Positions 50,457 through 59,464 of a DNA stretch of 64,000 bases are shown one piece after another. How positions within the stretch are numbered: the stretch's first letter is position 1; each line of letters begins with the position of its first letter. A model generated the notes under the pieces. That model worked only from the letters and a program-made list of their open reading frames with translations, ran no database searches and was not told the origin of the DNA. Source of the DNA: Comamonadaceae bacterium UBA2121 (GTDB taxonomy: Bacteria; Pseudomonadota; Gammaproteobacteria; Burkholderiales; Burkholderiaceae_C); NCBI GenBank assembly GCA_002331385.1, contig DCYB01000014.1, positions 186,001-250,000 on the forward strand, read 5' to 3'. The translations under genes were made by a program, and so were the position numbers.

Positions 50457-51662
50457 CGCTGCGCGCAATCGCCGTGCGAAATCCTGCAGCGTCTTGATGC
50501 CGCTGGCCTCAGCCCGTTGACACCACGCCTGCAGATCGGCCGTGAGCTGCTCGCGCGAGTGCGAGGTGTTGAGCCAGAGCTGACGCAACTCCTCGCGCAT
50601 GGTCACCATCTTGTCGAGCACCGGATGCGCGGCGCGTGCGTCGGCCAGCTTCTGCTGCCAGTGTGCGGGCACCTTGTCGCTGTCGCGGTGCAGCCAGCGC
50701 TTGGCCGCGCGCATGTTGCTCACGTCGGCCTTGCGCGCCTTGAGTTGCTCCAGCTCCTCGCGGCAGGCCTTGCGCACGCCACGCGCATAGCGCGCCATCA
50801 CTTCGTAGCGATTGGCGATCACCGCCTCCAGCGTGTGCTCATCGGCCACGGGCTTGACGTCGCCCCAGCGCATGCGCGGTGGCACCTTTTTCACCTTCGC
50901 CCAGCCGATCTTCTGCATCGCACTGATGTAGACCCAGCCAATGTCGAACTCGTATTTCTTCACCGAGAATTTGGCCGAGGTGGGATAGGTGTGGTGGTTG
51001 TTGTGCAACTCCTCGCCGCCAATCACGATGCCCCATGGCACCAGATTGGTGGACGCATCCACCGCCTCGAAATTGCGATAGCCCCAGTAGTGGCCCACGC
51101 CATTGACCACGCCCGCTGCCCAGAAGGGAATCCACAGCATCTGCACGGCCCACACGGTGAGGCCGATGGCGCCAAAAAGCAGCACGTTCAGAATCAGCAT
51201 CAGCCCCACGCCATGCCAGCCGAAGCGGGCGTAGACGTTGCGCTCTATCCAGTCGTCGGGCGTGCCATGGCCGAACTTCTTCAGCGTTTCGGCGTTGCGC
51301 GCCTCGCTGCGGTACAGCTCGGCGCCGCGCCACATCACCGTGTTCAGGCCGCGCGTTTGCGGGCTGTGCGGATCGTCCGCGGTTTCGCACTTGGCGTGGT
51401 GCTTGCGGTGAATCGCCACCCACTCCTTGGTCTGCATGCCGGTGCCGATCCAGAGCCAGAAGCGGAAGAAATGCGAAGGAATCGCGCCCAGATCGAGCGA
51501 GCGATGGGCCTGCGAACGGTGCAGGAAAATCGTCACCGCCGCTATCGTGATGTGTGTGGTGACCAGCGTGTAGAGCACCACCTGCCACCAGGCCAGATCC
51601 CACACGCCATGGGCCAGCCAGTCGAAGACGGCATTCAGCGCGGCCCAGTCAGGAAACAGCAT
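50448..51662 (-). CDS. Membrane fatty acid desaturase
   Basis: A 404-residue integral membrane di-iron desaturase of the acyl-CoA/Delta-9 type. The three histidine boxes are HRSQAH, HRKHH and HNNHH (in IGGEELHNNHHTYPTSAKFS). About four membrane helices frame them. The last 130 residues (after IANRYEVMARYARGVRKACR) form a charged helical extension found in related betaproteobacterial proteins. It introduces a double bond in membrane fatty acyl chains and so tunes fluidity. The C-terminus LRRLRAAHQ ends in a tandem duplication of 19 bp. Confidence 0.92.
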   Translation of the reverse strand: MLFPDWAALNAVFDWLAHGVWDLAWWQVVLYTLVTTHITIAAVTIFLHRSQAHRSLDLGAIPSHFFRFWLWIGTGMQTKEWVAIHRKHHAKCETADDPHSPQTRGLNTVMWRGAELYRSEARNAETLKKFGHGTPDDWIERNVYARFGWHGVGLMLILNVLLFGAIGLTVWAVQMLWIPFWAAGVVNGVGHYWGYRNFEAVDASTNLVPWGIVIGGEELHNNHHTYPTSAKFSVKKYEFDIGWVYISAMQKIGWAKVKKVPPRMRWGDVKPVADEHTLEAVIANRYEVMARYARGVRKACREELEQLKARKADVSNMRAAKRWLHRDSDKVPAHWQQKLADARAAHPVLDKMVTMREELRQLWLNTSHSREQLTADLQAWCQRAEASGIKTLQDFARRLRAAHQ

Positions 51663-51843
51663 AAATATTCAGTCCAACAAGAATGGAAAAGAGGACGCTT
51701 CGCCCCAGCGCAATGCGCCCGAACGATATTAGGCACCCGCCTGCTGACATAGAGGCGTAATCCCGCATTGCGTTCCTTGGAATGCGCGCATTGGCGGCAG
51801 TTTTACATCTACCCTCAATGTGCACAAAAGCGTGTGAAGGTGT

Positions 51844-53118
51844 CTATTTGCGCGTCCAGACGGCGGCAAAAAAGCCGTCCGTGTGGTGCAGGTGCGGCCA
51901 CAGGCGCAGGTACAGCGAGCCGGTCTCACCGCCGCTGCACAGCGTGGTTGCATCGGCCACCTTCAGCTCGGTCAGCAACTGCCCCGCATCGAGCGGCACA
52001 AAATCCTTGTGCAGCGCGCCAAACGCTTCGGCGATGGCCTCGTTTTCCTGCGGCAACACGCTGCACGTGGCGTAGATCAGGCGCCCGCCCGACTTCACCA
52101 AACGCGCCGCACTCGCCAGAATGGCCGCCTGCTTGTGCGCGAGTTCCGCCAGCGCTTGGGGCGACTGGCGCCACTTCAGGTCGGGGCTGCGTCGCAGCGT
52201 GCCCAGGCCCGAACAAGGCGCATCGACCAGCACGCGGTCGATCTTGCCCGCCAGGCGCTTGATGCGTTCATCGCGCTCATGGGCGATCGCGGCGGGATGC
52301 ACGTTGGACAGGCCCGAACGCGCCAGACGCGGCTTGAGCGCATCGAGCCGGTGCGCCGACACGTCGAAGGCATACAAGCGCCCGGTGTTGCGCATGGATG
52401 CACCGATCGCCAGCGTCTTGCCGCCCGCGCCCGCACAAAAGTCCACCACCATCTCGCCCCGCTTGGCGTCCAGCAGCATGGCCAGCAATTGCGAGCCTTC
52501 GTCCTGCACTTCGATGGCGCCGCGCGTGAAGGCGTCCAGCTTGCTCAGTGCTGGTTTGCCATCGATGCGCAACCCAAGCGGTGAATACGGCGTGGCCTGC
52601 GCGGCAATGCCCGCCTTGGCCAGTTCTTTTTGCACGGCGTCGCGTTTGTCCTTGAGTGCATTCACGCGCAGGTCGAGCGGCGCGGGCTTCAGCATGCTTT
52701 GCGCCAACTGGACAAAGCCCTCTTCGCCCAACTGCGCCTTCAGCGGCTCGACCAGCCACTGCGGCAGGTTGTGGCGATGGTGCTCCATGAGCTCTTCCGG
52801 GCGCACGCTGTCACAGTCGTCGAGCCATTTTTTCTCGTGATCGGCCAGCGCACTTTTGACAAAGTCGCGTGGGCCATGAAAGCCCAGAATCGCCAGCCGG
52901 CGCTCGCGCGGACCGCTGCCGGAGCGCGCGAACTGCTCGAACAGCAGTTTTTTGCGCAGCACGGCATAGGTGGTTTCGGCCAGCGTGGCGCGCTCGCGCG
53001 GACCCAGCGAGCGGTGGTCGCGAAAATAACGGGAGACCACGGCATCGGCCGGGTGCTCAAAGGTCAGAACCTGCCTGATCAGCTCTGCGCAGGCATCTAA
53101 AAGGGCTTTGGGGTGCAT
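51844..53118 (-). CDS. RsmB/NOP family RNA (cytosine-5) methyltransferase
   Basis: A 424-residue SAM-dependent m5C methyltransferase, probably acting on 16S rRNA. A NusB-like N-terminal part (MHPKALLDACAELIRQVLTF onward) precedes the catalytic domain with motif I VVDFCAGAGGKTLAIG, the two catalytic cysteines in VDAPCSGLGTLRRSPDLKWR and YATCSVLPQENE. RsmB (m5C967) is a good guess, but other NOP members look similar, so I leave the symbol empty. It starts 52 bp after the M48 peptidase gene. Confidence 0.9.
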   Translation of the reverse strand: MHPKALLDACAELIRQVLTFEHPADAVVSRYFRDHRSLGPRERATLAETTYAVLRKKLLFEQFARSGSGPRERRLAILGFHGPRDFVKSALADHEKKWLDDCDSVRPEELMEHHRHNLPQWLVEPLKAQLGEEGFVQLAQSMLKPAPLDLRVNALKDKRDAVQKELAKAGIAAQATPYSPLGLRIDGKPALSKLDAFTRGAIEVQDEGSQLLAMLLDAKRGEMVVDFCAGAGGKTLAIGASMRNTGRLYAFDVSAHRLDALKPRLARSGLSNVHPAAIAHERDERIKRLAGKIDRVLVDAPCSGLGTLRRSPDLKWRQSPQALAELAHKQAAILASAARLVKSGGRLIYATCSVLPQENEAIAEAFGALHKDFVPLDAGQLLTELKVADATTLCSGGETGSLYLRLWPHLHHTDGFFAAVWTRK

Positions 53119-53170
53119 GTGCGAATTCTCCCATCTTGCGCATATCCCCGGGATTTGCTCGCCCGGAATT

Positions 53171-55048
53171 TCAACCCGTCGCGCGCTCGTACACGGGCGC
53201 ACCCGCATAGTGCGCGATTTCCTCTTTCGAGCCCGCGTGCTCCATGGGCATGACCGTCACCATGCCCTCCAGATCGAGGCGTTGCTGCAGCTCGGCGCAC
53301 AACTGGCGGCGCGCCGCCTCTTCGCTGCGGGCAAGCGCCACCATCACCACATGCACGCGGCGGTCGGGCATGGTCTGGAGTTGCTTGCGCATCACCCACG
53401 CCTTCGTCACCGGTCGCACGGTGTCCAGTTCTGCTTGTAACTCCGACAGCTCCATGGCGCTCAACGCGTGCGGGCACACGGCCTCGAACACGGGGCTGCG
53501 CGCCAACTCCTGCATCACGTCGGCTTCTGCGTTTTCGTCGATGCGGCGTCGCTCGCGCCAACGCTTCAAGGCGTCTTCATCGAACGCACGGCCATCGCGC
53601 GGCGTTTCCAGCTCGTCCACCGCCATGCGTGCGGCCCATAGGCGATAGGTGGGGTGCGCATTCCACAGTCGCTCCAGATACTCCAGCGTGCGCTGTGGCG
53701 CGGTGTCCCCCAGTTCCTGAACCATGCCGATGAGGGCCAGCGCGTGGTGGGCATCGCGCTCCAGCGCCTGCTGGTACAGCGCAGTCACTTTGGCATTCGG
53801 ATTCAGCACGCGGGTGAGTTGGGCGATCTCGACCAGTTGCTCCGGCGTGCGCGTGGCGCGTGCTTGCCGGTCGCCCAACAGCGCTGCCAAACGGCCATTC
53901 GCACGTTGCAGTCGGGCGTGATGCAGTTTCCACTCGTCGGCGTTGTGCTTGCACCAGTCGCGGTCGAAGTGGTCGAGCCAGCGGGGAACGCTGGTGCCAA
54001 GCAGCGCCAAGGCGCCCTGCCGGGACCATTTTTTTGGCAGCTCTGCGCGCTCAAAGCCCAATGCGTCGATGCGCTCTCGCATGGCGGGATGCGTGTCGTC
54101 CACGCTGGAGACCACCTGCAACGCGCGCCGCAACGCCGCCTGGGCGAACTCGCCCTCCGGCTGCATGACCAGCGCGCCTTGCATGGCCCGGAAAGGCCCC
54201 ACGGGCAACGGCTCGCGCGCCGCCTGCGCCCAGTGCTGGCCCCAGAAGCGACCATCGAACCACGCGCTTTTGACTTCGGACTCGATCAGCGCGGCACCCA
54301 TCTCGTCGTTGCCCAGCAATTTGGCCGCGACCCGGTCGGCCTCGTATTCGTCCTGCCGCGCCATGGCAAAAGTGCGTGCGACAAAGCGCGGCGCATACCA
54401 GCGCAGGAACGCCTGGGTGGCGACGGCAAACGGGCTGGCGGAATCTTCCATGCTGTCATAAAGACGGCTCCAGCTCAGGCGCGTGCGGTAGATCCACGCG
54501 CCGAAGCGTCCGTGGTCACCACGCAGATGGCCGTATTCGTGCGCCAGCACGGCGAGCACGCGCTTCTTGTCGAGCGCCATGAGCAGTGGCAGACCGATGG
54601 TGAGCTGGTTGACCGCGCCACCAAACAGCCCCCAGCGCGGTGCCTGGCGCACGCCAGCGTTGAACTCATCGTTCAAGTACACCTCGTGAATCGGCGGTCC
54701 CTTGATGCGGCGCTGGATGCGTTCGAGCGATTTGAACAACTCGGGCGCATCGTCCTTCGTCAGGCGCACGCCATCCGGATCGTCCGTGTGCTGCCACAGC
54801 GCCTTGAGGCTCACCCACAGCAAGCCAAGTGCCGGAATCACCAGCGAGATCCACACCACTCCGATGCGGCCCGACGAAATGCGTCCGACGCCATACACCA
54901 GCAACACCAGCGCCAGCACCACGCATGCGACCACCCATAAATAGCCTAACGCGGCGAACCACATCACGCCGCGCCGGTATGCTCTGCTGTTTTCCGCGCA
55001 GGCCTGTTCGCTGTGCCGCGCGAGTCGCACAAAATCTGCGTGATCCAT
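53171..55048 (-). CDS. Large M48 family metallopeptidase
   Basis: A 625-residue membrane protease. Two or three hydrophobic segments (about 35-85) anchor it, and the zinc motif HEYGH is in VLAVLAHEYGHLRGDHGRFG, with the third ligand Glu in RQDEYEADRVAAKLLG. The C-terminal 300 residues are helical and resemble TPR repeats (ARTPEQLVEIAQLTRVLNPN onward), which may bind protein substrates. The start at 55048 (MDHADFVRLARHSEQACAEN) has a GGAG site. Function unknown; a role in envelope quality control is possible. It is divergent from the DUF1653 gene. Confidence 0.86.
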   Translation of the reverse strand: MDHADFVRLARHSEQACAENSRAYRRGVMWFAALGYLWVVACVVLALVLLVYGVGRISSGRIGVVWISLVIPALGLLWVSLKALWQHTDDPDGVRLTKDDAPELFKSLERIQRRIKGPPIHEVYLNDEFNAGVRQAPRWGLFGGAVNQLTIGLPLLMALDKKRVLAVLAHEYGHLRGDHGRFGAWIYRTRLSWSRLYDSMEDSASPFAVATQAFLRWYAPRFVARTFAMARQDEYEADRVAAKLLGNDEMGAALIESEVKSAWFDGRFWGQHWAQAAREPLPVGPFRAMQGALVMQPEGEFAQAALRRALQVVSSVDDTHPAMRERIDALGFERAELPKKWSRQGALALLGTSVPRWLDHFDRDWCKHNADEWKLHHARLQRANGRLAALLGDRQARATRTPEQLVEIAQLTRVLNPNAKVTALYQQALERDAHHALALIGMVQELGDTAPQRTLEYLERLWNAHPTYRLWAARMAVDELETPRDGRAFDEDALKRWRERRRIDENAEADVMQELARSPVFEAVCPHALSAMELSELQAELDTVRPVTKAWVMRKQLQTMPDRRVHVVMVALARSEEAARRQLCAELQQRLDLEGMVTVMPMEHAGSKEEIAHYAGAPVYERATG

Positions 55049-55104
55049 CCCGGCTCCCGCTCCTTGGTTTTGAATCTTTTTGAATCGCCGCCCAGATAGT
55101 AACC

Positions 55105-55350
55105 ATGTCCGAAGACCGCCTGCCGCCACTCATCGTCACCCCGCCCGGTCTGTACCGCCATTACAAAGGCCATCTGTACGAGGTGATCGACACCGTGCGT
55201 CACAGCGAAACGCTGGAGCCAATGACGCTGTATCGCGCACTGTATGGGGAGCGCGGCCTGTGGGTGAGGCCCGCCGCGATGTTTACCGAATTCCTGGTGA
55301 TCGACGGCGTGGAGCAGCCGCGTTTTGCCCGCGTCGAAGCGAGCGATTGA
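55105..55350 (+). CDS. DUF1653 domain protein
   Basis: An 81-residue protein consisting of one DUF1653 domain: GLYRHYKGHLYEVIDTVRHS ETLEPMTLYRAL and GERGLWVRPAAMFTEFLVID are typical. The fold is small and beta-rich; function unknown. It is convergent with purN, whose stop is only 3 bp away. Confidence 0.9.
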   Translation: MSEDRLPPLIVTPPGLYRHYKGHLYEVIDTVRHSETLEPMTLYRALYGERGLWVRPAAMFTEFLVIDGVEQPRFARVEASD

Positions 55351-55353
55351 GCC

Positions 55354-55932
55354 TCAGGCGCGCATGAGTTGCGCCACTGCGCGCGGATAGATCACATGCT
55401 CCTGCGTGAGCACGCGCGCCGCCAATGTGTCTGCCGTATCGTCCGGAAGCACCGGCACCACGGCTTGCTCCAGGATCGGGCCCACGTCCAGTTCCGCCGT
55501 CACGCGGTGCACCGTGCAGCCGGCAAACTTGCAGCCCTCATCGATCGCGCGCTGGTGTGTGTGCAAGCCAGGAAATGCCGGCAGCAGCGAGGGATGGATA
55601 TTCACCATGCGCCCTTCAAAGTGCTGCACGAATCCCGGCGTGAGAATGCGCATGAACCCGGCCAGCACCACGAGCGCGGGATCGTACTGATCAATGATCT
55701 TTGCCAACTGCGCGTCAAACTCTTCGCGGCTGCCAAATGACTTGTGATCCAGCACCTCGGTGGCGATGCCATTTTCGCGCGCAAAAACCAGCCCGCCCGC
55801 GCTGGCTTTGTTGCTCACGACCGCAGCGACACGGGCCCCCAGCCGGTGGGCCCAGTCCTGTTGCTGGGCTGCGCGCACAATCGCCGCCATGTTGGAGCCG
55901 CCGCCGGAAATGAGGATCACGATGTTTTTCAT
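55354..55932 (-). CDS. purN: Phosphoribosylglycinamide formyltransferase
   Basis: A 192-residue folate-dependent enzyme of purine synthesis that formylates GAR. The phosphate-binding motif is SGGGSNMAAIV, the catalytic Asn-His is in MVNIHPSLLPAFPGLHTHQR, and the catalytic Asp in VHRVTAELDVGPIL. ATG at 55932 (MKNIVILISGGGSNMAAIVR) is the family start. It lies on the strand opposite to DUF1653 and divergent from the DUF480 gene. Confidence 0.96.
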   Translation of the reverse strand: MKNIVILISGGGSNMAAIVRAAQQQDWAHRLGARVAAVVSNKASAGGLVFARENGIATEVLDHKSFGSREEFDAQLAKIIDQYDPALVVLAGFMRILTPGFVQHFEGRMVNIHPSLLPAFPGLHTHQRAIDEGCKFAGCTVHRVTAELDVGPILEQAVVPVLPDDTADTLAARVLTQEHVIYPRAVAQLMRA

Positions 55933-56030
55933 GGGCCGCGATTGTCGCACCTCGGACAAGGGACATCGATGTAATCAGGATTTTCAGGACAGACTATCCG
56001 GAACAAGGAAAGAGAAAAGGTCACCACACC

Positions 56031-56750
56031 ATGCCGTTCGACCCACAAGTCACTCCACTCACCGCCGAAGAGGCGCGCGTGCTCGCCACGCTGCTTGAAA
56101 AGTCACGCACCGTTCCCGACAGCTACCCGCTCACGCTCAATTCCCTCGCCTCGGGCTGCAACCAGAAAACCAGCCGCGATCCGGTGATGCAATTGTCGGA
56201 AGGGCAGATACAAGAGGCGCTCGACGGCCTGCGCCGAAACACACTGGTCACCGAAATCGGCGGCGCTCGCACATCACGCTGGGAGCACAACTTCCCGCGC
56301 GGCGTGGGCGTGCCCGATCAGTCCGCCGCGCTGCTCGGCCTGCTCATGCTGCGCGGGCCACAAACGGCGGGTGAACTGCGCGTCAACTCCGAGCGCTGGC
56401 ACCGCTTTGCCGATATCTCGTCCGTCGAGGCATTTCTGGACGAATTGCAATCGCGCAGCGCGGAAAAAGGTGGCCCGCTGGTCGTGCTGCTACCCCGCGC
56501 GCCCGGCGCACGCGAGCCGCGCTGGGCCCATCTGCTGTGTGGCCCGGTCGATGTGGCGGCACTGGCCGCCGCAGCAGCCGAAAGCGCGCCATCCGCCCGC
56601 GCCAGCGACGCACTGGCCGAGCGCGTGACGGAGCTGGAGGAGGAAGTCGCGCAACTGCGTGCCACGCTGGCCAACGTGTGCGAGCAATTGGGCATCGAGG
56701 CCAACGCCCCCGCCGTCGATCCGGCCACCGATCCAGCCAGCGAGTCATAA
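56031..56750 (+). CDS. DUF480 (YceH family) protein
   Basis: A 239-residue protein starting MPFDPQVTPLTAEEARVLAT, then LLEKSRTVPDSYPLTLNSLA and GCNQKTSRDPVMQLSEGQIQ, the YceH signature. The fold is two winged helices, which suggests a DNA- or RNA-binding protein, and a coiled-coil segment (about 193-220, RVTELEEEVAQLRATLANV) follows. Function unknown. It is probably in its own unit. Confidence 0.92.
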   Translation: MPFDPQVTPLTAEEARVLATLLEKSRTVPDSYPLTLNSLASGCNQKTSRDPVMQLSEGQIQEALDGLRRNTLVTEIGGARTSRWEHNFPRGVGVPDQSAALLGLLMLRGPQTAGELRVNSERWHRFADISSVEAFLDELQSRSAEKGGPLVVLLPRAPGAREPRWAHLLCGPVDVAALAAAAAESAPSARASDALAERVTELEEEVAQLRATLANVCEQLGIEANAPAVDPATDPASES

Positions 56751-56855
56751 GCCCGATCCGCTGTCTCTGCGACGACTGCCCGGCACGTGCACTCGTGCTA
56801 CAACACGCTGTCATCACGTCGGGGCAGACGCCCCGCAGCCTCAAGGAGACAAGCC

Positions 56856-58037
56856 ATGGATCTGGCCTTCACGCCACAAGAGTTGGCGTTTCGGGATGAA
56901 ATACGAGCGTGGGTGCGCGCCCACCTGCCCCAAGCCGTCAGCGACAAGGTGCACAGCGCCCAGCGCCTGACGCGCGAAGACATGCAGGGGTGGGCGAAGA
57001 CGCTGGGCAAGCAGGGCTGGCTCGGCTATGGCTGGCCCGAGGAGTTTGGCGGCCCGGGCTGGAACGCCGTGCAAAAGCACCTGTTTGAAGAAGAATGTGC
57101 CATGGCGGGCGCGCCGCGCATCGTGCCGTTCGGCCCGGTGATGGTGGCTCCGGTGATCATGGCGTTTGGCTCGCCCGAGCAGCAACAACGCTTTCTGCCC
57201 GGCATCGCCAGCGGCGAAGTCTGGTGGAGCCAGGGCTACAGCGAACCGGGCTCCGGCTCCGATCTCGCTAGCCTCAAAACCCGCGCCGAGCGCGTGGGCG
57301 ACAAATACATCGTCAACGGCCAGAAAACCTGGACCACGCTAGGCCAATACGGCGACTGGATGTTCAACCTCGTGCGCACCAGCACTGAAGGCAAACAGCA
57401 GGCGGGTATCAGCTTCCTGCTGCTCGACATGAAATCGCCCGGCGTCACGGTGCGCCCCATCCGGCTGCTGGACGGCGAATGCGAAGTCAACGAGGTGTTT
57501 TTCGACAATGTCGAAGTGCCCGCCGACCAGCTCATCGGCGAAGAGAACCAGGGTTGGACCTACGCCAAATACCTGCTGGCGCATGAGCGCACCAACATTG
57601 CCGACGTGAACCGCGCCAAGCGCGAACTGGAGCGCGTCAAGCGCCTCGCGCAGCAGAACGGCGTGTGGGACGACATGCGCTTTCGCGACCAGATCGCCCT
57701 GCTGGAAGTGGACGTGGTCGCGCTCGAGATGATGGTGCTGCGCGTGCTGTCGGCGGAAAAGTCGGGCAAGAAATCGCTCGATGTGGCCGGCCTTCTGAAG
57801 ATTCGCGGCAGTGAAATCCAGCAGCGCTATACCGAACTGATGATGCTGGCGGGCGGCCCGTTCAGCCTGCCCCTCATCCAGGAAGCCATGGACGCTGGCT
57901 GGAATGGTGCCTTTCCCGGCGGCAACGTGCTCAATGCGCCGCTGGCATCCAACTATTTCAACATGCGCAAGACCACGATCTATGGCGGCTCCAACGAGGT
58001 GCAGCGCAATATCGTGGCGCAAAACCTGTTGGGCTGA
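56856..58037 (+). CDS. Acyl-CoA dehydrogenase, large partner (PimC-like)
   Basis: A 393-residue FAD-dependent acyl-CoA dehydrogenase. It has MDLAFTPQELAFRDEIRAWV, the FAD segment GYSEPGSGSDLASLKTRAER and QKTWTTLGQYGDWMFNLVRT, and the C-terminal YGGSNEVQRNIVAQNLLG. At the place of the YEG catalytic Glu of medium-chain enzymes it has Gly, so the base must come from another position or subunit. The start ATG has a strong AAGGAG site. With the next gene it resembles pimeloyl-CoA dehydrogenase large/small pairs; the real substrate is unknown. Confidence 0.9.
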   Translation: MDLAFTPQELAFRDEIRAWVRAHLPQAVSDKVHSAQRLTREDMQGWAKTLGKQGWLGYGWPEEFGGPGWNAVQKHLFEEECAMAGAPRIVPFGPVMVAPVIMAFGSPEQQQRFLPGIASGEVWWSQGYSEPGSGSDLASLKTRAERVGDKYIVNGQKTWTTLGQYGDWMFNLVRTSTEGKQQAGISFLLLDMKSPGVTVRPIRLLDGECEVNEVFFDNVEVPADQLIGEENQGWTYAKYLLAHERTNIADVNRAKRELERVKRLAQQNGVWDDMRFRDQIALLEVDVVALEMMVLRVLSAEKSGKKSLDVAGLLKIRGSEIQQRYTELMMLAGGPFSLPLIQEAMDAGWNGAFPGGNVLNAPLASNYFNMRKTTIYGGSNEVQRNIVAQNLLG

Positions 58038-58136
58038 CCAACCCCTTTGGCGCTGCACGCCCGCGCTTCGTCCATCGGACGCGCGCAGGCAAACCAAGCC
58101 TATCTGGATGCGCCTTGTGCGCTTGGGAGAAAGACA

Positions 58137-59252
58137 ATGGATTTCGATTTCACCGATGAACAGCAGTCCTTGCGCGATGCGGTATCCCGCTGGGTGGACA
58201 AGGGCTATACGTTCGAGCGCCGGCGCGCGATCGTGGACGCAGGCGGCTTTGATCGCGACGCCTACAGCGAACTGGCCGAACTGGGTTTGACGGCATTGAC
58301 CATTGCCGAAGACCACGGCGGACTGGGGCAAGGCGCCGTCGAGGCCATGGTGGCGATGGAAGAGCTGGGGCGCGGCATCGTGCTGGAGCCGCTCACGCAA
58401 ACGCTGGCCGTGAGCGCGGTGTTCGGCCAGTGGGCACCCGATGCCATCCAGCAGCAGTGGCTGCCGCGCATCGCCAGTGGCGAGGCGCTGGTCGTGCTCG
58501 CGCAGCAGGAGCCCCAATCGCGCTACAACCTCGACCGGTGCGCAGCGCAGGCGCACTCAAACGCTACGGGCTACACCGTCCGCGGTGAGAAAAGCCTCGT
58601 GGCGGCAGGCGATCAGGCCGATGCGTGGCTCGTGCCCGCGCAACTCGACGGTCGCATGGCGCTGTTCATCGTCGAACGCTCGGCGACCAGCGCGCGCAGC
58701 AGCGGCTACCTGACGCAGGACGGCAGTCGCGCCGCGCAGGTCGTGCTCCAGAACGCGCCCGCACAACTCGTCACCACCGACGGTGTGGCCGCACTGGAAT
58801 TGGCGGTAGACACCGGCATCGCCGCCATCTGCGCCTACGCTGTGGGAGCCATGGAAAAAACCCTCGCGCTCACTGCGGATTACATGAACCAGCGCAAGCA
58901 GTTCGGCGTACCCATCTCCACCTTCCAGGCGTTGCGCCATCGCATCGCGGACATGAAAATGCAATTGGAACTGGCGCGTTCAATGAGCTATTTCGCCAGC
59001 CTCAAACTGGGCGAAGCGCCTGAATCCCGCCGTCGTGCGCTTTCGCAGGCCAAGGTGCAACTGGGCCACTCCATGCGCTTTGTGGGTCAGCAGTCGGTGC
59101 AATTGCATGGCGGCATTGGCGTGACGGATGAATACATTGGCAGTCACTATTTCAAGAGCCTCACACAACTGGAGATGACCTTCGGCGACACGCTGCACCA
59201 CCTCGGCCAGGTTTCGGAGCGAATGAAGGACACTGCGGGTGTATTCGGATGA
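58137..59252 (+). CDS. Acyl-CoA dehydrogenase, small partner (PimD-like)
   Basis: A 371-residue acyl-CoA dehydrogenase homologue starting MDFDFTDEQQSLRDAVSRWV. It has the FAD-related segment NQRKQFGVPISTFQALRHRI and the C-terminal QLHGGIGVTDEYIGSHYFKS. No Glu stands in the usual catalytic position, and the signature segments around the adenine pocket are weak. It is 99 bp after the large partner with GGGAGAAAG upstream. Such pairs form heteromers in which one subunit carries most of the active site. Confidence 0.9.
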   Translation: MDFDFTDEQQSLRDAVSRWVDKGYTFERRRAIVDAGGFDRDAYSELAELGLTALTIAEDHGGLGQGAVEAMVAMEELGRGIVLEPLTQTLAVSAVFGQWAPDAIQQQWLPRIASGEALVVLAQQEPQSRYNLDRCAAQAHSNATGYTVRGEKSLVAAGDQADAWLVPAQLDGRMALFIVERSATSARSSGYLTQDGSRAAQVVLQNAPAQLVTTDGVAALELAVDTGIAAICAYAVGAMEKTLALTADYMNQRKQFGVPISTFQALRHRIADMKMQLELARSMSYFASLKLGEAPESRRRALSQAKVQLGHSMRFVGQQSVQLHGGIGVTDEYIGSHYFKSLTQLEMTFGDTLHHLGQVSERMKDTAGVFG

Positions 59253-59464
59253 GATCCCTTCAGCGCGCGGGGGGCAGGGCTGCGAAGCGACGCCTCTTCG
59301 CCACCGGTATTCACCCCCCGTAACCGAAGTTGCCACCCCGGTATGACGGCTTGGAAACGTAGTGCGCGCCGAATCCACGATAATCGAATGTTTTGTCGCC
59401 GGTACTCCGGCCCACGCCGCCCGACGGCGACCTTTTGCCAGCATGAACTGGCCGTCTGAGTTGT

